Part shown: piece by piece, positions 59,309 to 64,000 of the stretch
How the letters are laid out: each line of letters opens with the position of its first letter
Position numbering within the stretch: the stretch's first letter is position 1
DNA from: Pholiota molesta
Taxonomy: Eukaryota > Basidiomycota > Agaricomycetes > Agaricales > Strophariaceae
Direction: 5' to 3'
DNA length: 64,000 bases
Assembly (NCBI GenBank): GCA_014925825.1
Contig: JACGCK010000011.1
Coordinates: 620,001 to 684,000, forward strand
Notes under the pieces: model-generated
Seen by the model: only the letters and a program-made list of their open reading frames with translations
What the model was told of the DNA's origin: nothing
Database searches by the model: none
Translations under genes and position numbers: made by a program

Positions 59309-59471
59309 CTTGCTAGACGGCAGGAAGCCTCGTGGTGGTGGTCGTTGGTAAAGTGATGCACCTTCCAGACTTTCGCTTTCCGTGCCTCCCGTTACGTAAT
59401 ACGGTTGACGAGAAAATTCTGCTCTCTACTTATTCTCGTCCTTGTTCTTACGCCCTTCGCTTCTTGCATAT
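59309..59471. promoter_or_regulatory. Shared promoter of YSH1 and the small basic protein gene
   Basis: 163 bp between divergent start codons at 59,308 (minus) and 59,472 (plus). No TATA box; pyrimidine-rich near the plus-strand start, as in fungal housekeeping promoters. Confidence 0.5.
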
Positions 59472-59788
59472 ATGGCTCAACCGAGGCGCCAGAAACCCGT
59501 AGCAAATACCAAGAAAAAGGTGGTCGGGGCCAAACAAGCACTAAAGAAGAAACAGCTTTCTTCCAATAGATCGCGAAACGATGATATCCGCGAAAAATTA
59601 GACCGCGAAACCGCGTCTCTCCTCACAGTATGCTTCCTTGTACTCAGATTCTTCAACGCGTCTCACTATTTTGCATGTAGATTCACTCTATCTCGGAGCC
59701 TCGACTGGAAACCAATTTGCCAAGCAACATGGACATCGACTTATCTCAATCCGTAACAGATGTTGCTGCTATCCTGCGCAACCTATGA
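59472..59788 (+). CDS. Small basic protein, unknown
   Basis: Two exons (59,472-59,627 and 59,681-59,788) with a 53-bp GT-AG intron join in frame to 87 residues. The first half is Lys/Arg/Gln-rich (RRQKPVANTKKKVVGAKQAL, KKKQLSSNRSRNDDIREKLD), the second polar and acidic (MDIDLSQSVTDVAAILRNL). The sharp exon fit, the codon-level continuity and the divergent YSH1 partner support a real gene. The basic N-terminus suggests a nuclear or nucleolar role, which is inference. I do not recognise the family. Confidence 0.65.
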
Positions 59789-60576
59789 TGTTATCATGCG
59801 TTATGAACGCTTGCGATATCTTGGCACATTGAGATAATGGAAGGGCACCCGAATTCAACTCGGAATGCAGCAGAGCTGGGTTAAAGATACCTCAGCTTCC
59901 AGCGACTTGACCCGAGGCGGCGCTGTAAGTTACGATCGACAGTGATCTCGTCCGTGCCAACATGCGCTGACTGCAATTTGATCAGTAACTCCCGATGCCA
60001 ACTGTAATAGTAGTCACCCAGCCAAAGCGCGGATACTACTTCTTTCAGTTCTACAGATAGCGATATCTTCAGGTCGGAATTTGGTCAAAATGCAGCACCC
60101 GATCATATCCTTCGTATCTACATAACTACCTTCGAAATTTGCAATTCAGTGCAGGGCTAATAAGAGAGCTGGGAGGTAGTAAGAATATAGCATGGGAAGA
60201 TAAGCAAATCACTACTGTTATGCTCATGATCAACACTATGTGAGTTGTCAGAACCACGGTGCGCATCTATTCTGTACGGCCCGCAACAGCTGTATCTCTT
60301 CTGTCAAATCTTTCCAATACAGTCCTTGAAGTTAGGCTTCCACTTGCTCCACGCACTGTGCTCTCTATAATGCCCAAACTCCCATATCTCTATTTGAAAT
60401 CAATCAGCAGCCGGCTTTCAATTCCTGCAGCGATCATCAAATCTCGCAGCATCCGGACGTATGATTGTCACGGGTCTATCTCATGCGATAAGTACATAAA
60501 GTCCATCTCGCGCCTATCTTGTCCTTCAATTCTTATCTCCTCTTTCTAGTTTCCACTGCTTCCACTGCTCTCGATT
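59789..60576. other. Intergenic region upstream of the amidase gene
   Basis: About 790 bp with no supported gene. A 96-codon frame (60,259-60,549) is Ser/Leu/Ile-rich without motif and lies in the amidase leader. A pyrimidine-rich tract precedes the amidase ATG, as in fungal promoters. Confidence 0.4.
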
Positions 60577-62788
60577 ATGTCGACCAAACACTGGAAAGAA
60601 ACCGTTGCTCAGAAGAGACTGGAACGTGCAGCGAGCATTCCGAAGGAGTGGATTCTGACCAACCTTCCTTCTGAAGACACACTCAACGTCATAGACTTCC
60701 CAGAGAAATGTGGCCTCCTGACGGCACTGGACATCGAAATAACCAACACAGAGGTCACTATTCTTTTGGAGAAATTAGCTAAAGGAACATGGTCTGCCGT
60801 GGAGGTGACCACCGCATTCTCGAAGCGTGCTGTCATTGCTCAACAGCTGGTGAGATTCCATGCTTTCGATGCTCACAAGCAGTTGCTGATAATGCATTTA
60901 GGTCAACTGTCTCACGGAAATTTTATCGACCGGGCTTTGGCGCGTGCTGCTGAATTAGACGAGCATCTGAAAACTACTGGAAAAGTCGTCGGGCCTCTCC
61001 ATGGTGCGTAGTAGTATTACCCCTAACATCGCAGACTCTGACGACCGTTGCCCTACATACTAGGTTTGCCGATCTCATTGAAGGACCAAATCAGCGTCAA
61101 AGGGATTGACTCGACGATGGGTCAGCTCAACCGTTATGTCAATTCCAGACCATTTTCGCTAATGTGTGGTCATGCCTTCAGGTTATGTCTCCTGGGTCGG
61201 CCAACCAGCGTCCAAGAACTCCGTTCTCGCTGATATCTTGGAAGCAAACGGGGCTGTTTATACGTCAAGACCAATATCCCACAGACTCTGATGGTAGGTA
61301 GCGTCTGTCATCTACAGTCCTTTTTTACGCTGACGAATTGTCATGGCAATGATTAGTGGCCCGAAACGTTTAACCATGTCTTTGGCCGCACTACCAACCC
61401 TCATAATCGCACCCTTACGTCTGGAGGATCTTCTGGCGGTGAAGGTGCGCTTGTTGGTATGTATCTCTAATTTCAGAAATTCTGTTCAGTTTAATAAACC
61501 CAATTTCTAGCTCTCAAAGGCAGTCCTATAGGTAAGGAATAAGACTCCATTTCTAAGCGTTTTGACACTTAACTCATTATTTTAGGTATTGGCTCGGATA
61601 TTGGAGGGTAAGCAATTCAATTCCAACACTTCAATTTTACTAAATTGCGCGCAGGTCCATTCGTATTCCCTCGGCGTTCAATGGTACATACGGACTTCGT
61701 GGATCCTATGGCCGCATTCCGTACGCAGGATGCGTCAACTCTTTGGAAGGCCAAGACTCTATTCTCTCTGTTCTTGGTCCACTCTCCAACAGTCTCGGAG
61801 GAGTGAAAGCGTTTATGAAGAGTGTAATCGACCAGAAGCCGTGGCTCAAAGACCCATTGGCAGCCAGGAAACCTTGGAGCGAAGATGAATATCAACTTGT
61901 CGACCACGGAAACGGCAAGAAGCTGTGCTTCGCCATCCTTTGGGACGATGGCCAAACGCGGCCCCACCCACCTGTCATCCGGGGTCTGGAGGAAACGAAG
62001 AAGGCCTTGCTTGCGGCAGGACACGAGGTTATCGACTGGAAGCCATTGAAGCACGAAGAAATTTATACGACGGCCGGTGCAATCTGGAGCGCAGCTGCCG
62101 CGGAAGATTTTCGCGTCACGACCGCACCGAGTGGCGAGCCCGTGATAGCGAGCATGGATCTATCTGCCGAAGATTCCGACGTCGTTCCTCTCAATGGGAC
62201 CCCCCAATTCCGCCCGGTCCCTAATGGCGCCTCAGCGTATGAGCTGTGGCAGGTGCAGAAGAGGAAACGCGATATCCGCCAGGAGTACCTTGATTATTGG
62301 AATGCGACTGTTGCTGTTACGGGCACTGGACGTCCTGTTGACGCCATCATATCTCCTTGTGCAGCATATGTTGCGCCTCCTCATGGATTAAACAAGTACA
62401 TTTTCTGGATCTCTCACCTCTTTATGTGATATGCTGATGATGGTTCTTTAGGAGCGCTGGATATACCACGATTTGGAATCTCTTGGACTATGTAGCCCTC
62501 GTGGTTCCTACAGGGCTGTTCGTTGATCCTGTGTTGGACGCTCCTAAACCCGCACACGATTTCTATGGACCCATAGACGAAGCTAACTATAACAATTGTG
62601 CGATATCTCCAATTTCTTTCATTCTGGGTTGAGTCCTGATGAAGAAACTTTCAGATAAACCCGAAACGTTCAAAGATGCGCCCATTAGTATCCAAGTTGT
62701 AGGGAGAACATTGGAAGAGGAGGCTGTCATTGCTATGAGCGAGATTGTTGATGCTGCGCTGAAGAAAGCACCAGGATCGAAGTTGTGA
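60577..62788 (+). CDS. Amidase signature family protein (acetamidase/FAAH-like)
   Basis: Start MSTKHWKETVAQKRLERAAS is followed by a helical region (LEKLAKGTWSAVEVTTAFSK). After an intron the catalytic core reads LPISLKDQISVKGIDSTMG with the catalytic Lys, YVSWVGQPASKNSVLADILE, TNPHNRTLTSGGSSGGEGAL with one catalytic Ser, and GIGSDIGGSIRIPSAF with the other, giving the Ser-Ser-Lys triad. GTYGLRGSYGRIPYAG, QDSILSVLGPLSNSLGGVKA, and the C-terminal DAIISPCAAYVAPPHG, LVVPTGLF and ISIQVVGRTLEEE complete the fold. The layout is that of fungal acetamidase-type enzymes (AMD2/AmdS group); substrate is unknown. At least seven small introns were followed and no frame break was needed. Stop at 62,786-62,788. 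Confidence 0.92.
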
Positions 62789-63228
62789 TCGAAGGAAGGA
62801 AAGCTCAGATTTATTACTGGCGTCTTCTGCGTCAGCGATATTAGACCCAATGACGGGTAGGGTATGTACTTGTGTAAGATAGATTCAACTCAGAAGGTCA
62901 AATATTTATGACGATAGATCAATATTTTGAATTTGAAGTTTCAGTATCAGTTAAACTGGCATACAAATCTGGAGGACATTGAGGGAAAAAGGTAACGCCG
63001 ACATATTTAGTTAATACATACAACAGGGAAACAAGTACACCATATCCACAGCTACGAGCCCGGAGACTAAAAAAGAGGCTAGCTTCAGAGTATTGAGCAC
63101 GATCGACAAGACCCCACCCAACGTCTATCAATCAGAAACAATCTAGAAGAGAACGAAAAAGACATGAAAGCATGCCGCACAGCTATCTAAAACGAATACC
63201 GATTGTCCTAAACGACCGAAAGTCGCAT
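62789..63228. other. Intergenic region between convergent genes
   Basis: About 440 bp between the amidase stop and the stop of the minus-strand partial gene. No feature was seen beyond the two 3' flanks. Confidence 0.45.
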
Positions 63229-64000
63229 TCAGTTCATATCCTCCCAAGCAGGTCTGGGAGCTCCAATAGAAAGCTTGCCAAGCTGCTTCCTCTGCTTGAG
63301 GTTCTTCACCTCCGTGTTGATCAAATCGCGGAGACGCTCTAAGTCTACGCTGCGCTCAGCGCGTGACCCCATGAGGACGTTGCGCCAGATACCCGCCGCG
63401 GCAACCGAGTTATCGATAGGCGCCTGCATGGGACGGTGAAGCCTGACCATCTTTTGCACAAGGTGGTCGGGACTGGGGTACATGGCGTTTGGCCAGGCGA
63501 CACGAATAGCGAACCACCATCCGAGAGGCTAGAGTTCGAATATTAGCTACCTAACACTCTTAGGATATGAAGAGCAGAGACGTACGCGGCCATCAGGGAG
63601 CGTTCGCTCGGGATATGAGTCGTAGGTAGTGAGGCCACCTTCAGGTAGAGAGAACCTATCGACACAATTGTTGAGTTTCCGTAGTCTGACATGAAAAGGT
63701 AGGAAACATACCTATGGACCACCCAATGGTTAGGATCTGACCTATGCTTCGCAAGCACCACGATCAACCTCGGCATGCCCTCCAGCCCAAACGGAGTCCA
63801 TAAATCCCTCAGCATCCCACAGGCATCCCCGTGCCGTCCGTTAAACACCGAATTGCTGATCGCATCCGCAATATTAGGAGGCACGAACAGCCTGTCCACC
63901 ACGCCCTGCGGGCTGTCCGTAAGCCGCGCGCGCACGTAGCGCTTGTACGCCTGCGTGGACCAGACGCTCAGCGCGACTTCATCGACTTGCTGCCCGCGCG
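63229..64000 (-). CDS. Unknown protein, 5' partial
   Basis: The gene runs in from the right edge. Three exons are visible: VALSVWSTQAYKRYVRARLT through NIADAISNSVFNGRHGDACG and MPRLIVVLAKHRSDPNHWVV (63,716-64,000); FSLPEGGLTTYDSYPE with RTLPDGR (about 63,588-63,655); and LGWWFAIRVAWPNAMYPSPD through GIWRNVLMGSRAERSVDLER to the end APRPAWEDMN. The NHWVVHRFSLPEGGLTTYDS block resembles the H-W...D-S part of Ulp1-type (C48) cysteine proteases, but the catalytic Cys/Gln region is not visible here, so this stays a suggestion. No frame break was seen. Confidence 0.6.

Noticed and set aside
1..64000. Secondary-metabolite cluster, CRISPR array, rRNA or tRNA genes, complete transposon
   Set aside because: No synthase or terpene cyclase, no regular short repeats with spacers, no rRNA blocks, no cloverleaf that I could confirm, and no transposase or reverse transcriptase motif were seen. 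The SDR, MFS, amidase and GNAT genes are too scattered and generic to call a cluster.

Overview
The window is a gene-dense stretch of a filamentous basidiomycete nuclear genome, most likely an Agaricomycete. The signs are many short introns (about 50-65 bp, GT-AG, with two apparent GC-AG), a class I hydrophobin, a secreted GH92 mannosidase, duplicated fungal multi-span membrane proteins of the DUF6533 type, a PAQR protein with a long N-terminal extension, and eukaryotic core genes (CDC6, CTF4, SPO11, YSH1/CPSF73, TAPT1, a mitochondrial transcription factor B-like protein). No rRNA, tRNA, CRISPR array or bacterial-type defence system was seen.

Layout. 1-2.8 kb: 3' part of a Lys/Glu-rich coiled-coil protein gene. 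3.0-6.8 kb: GH92 gene. 6.8-9.1 kb: mostly non-coding. 9.1-9.6 kb: hydrophobin. 9.6-11.6 kb: non-coding with a 22-bp palindrome and an inverted repeat. 11.6-19.1 kb: one apparently functional NAD(P)-dependent extended SDR reductase with two decayed relatives on either side, interleaved with a divergent peptidyl-tRNA hydrolase/PAQR pair. 19.3-25.1 kb: a GNAT acetyltransferase and a membrane-protein gene inside a tandem segmental duplication whose second copy keeps only the 3' end of the GNAT gene. 25.3-27.9 kb: MFS transporter. 28.7-34.1 kb: HIT zinc-finger protein, Xaa-Pro peptidase and SPO11. 34.6-41 kb: a single-pass membrane protein, TAPT1 and an unknown protein. 42.2-44.3 kb: CDC6. 45-48.2 kb: a multi-span membrane protein and an O-fucosyltransferase-like protein. 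48.3-54.5 kb: mtTFB-like protein convergent with CTF4. 55.4-62.8 kb: a small tetraspanning protein, YSH1, a small basic protein and an amidase. 63.2-64 kb: 3' part of an unknown gene.

How genes relate. CDC6 and CTF4 both act at DNA replication, and both carry ACGCGT (MCB) sites and, for CTF4, an E2F-like site close to the start. The unknown gene at 39.6-40.9 kb also has MCB sites upstream, so it may share G1/S control. Several pairs are divergent with short shared promoters (peptidyl-tRNA hydrolase/PAQR, HIT finger/peptidase, fucosyltransferase/mtTFB, YSH1/small basic protein).

Caution. At least ten genes, including conserved housekeeping ones, are readable only if one or more single-base indels are allowed. 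I read this mainly as residual sequencing or assembly error rather than true pseudogenes, so exact protein ends and some exon junctions below are provisional.
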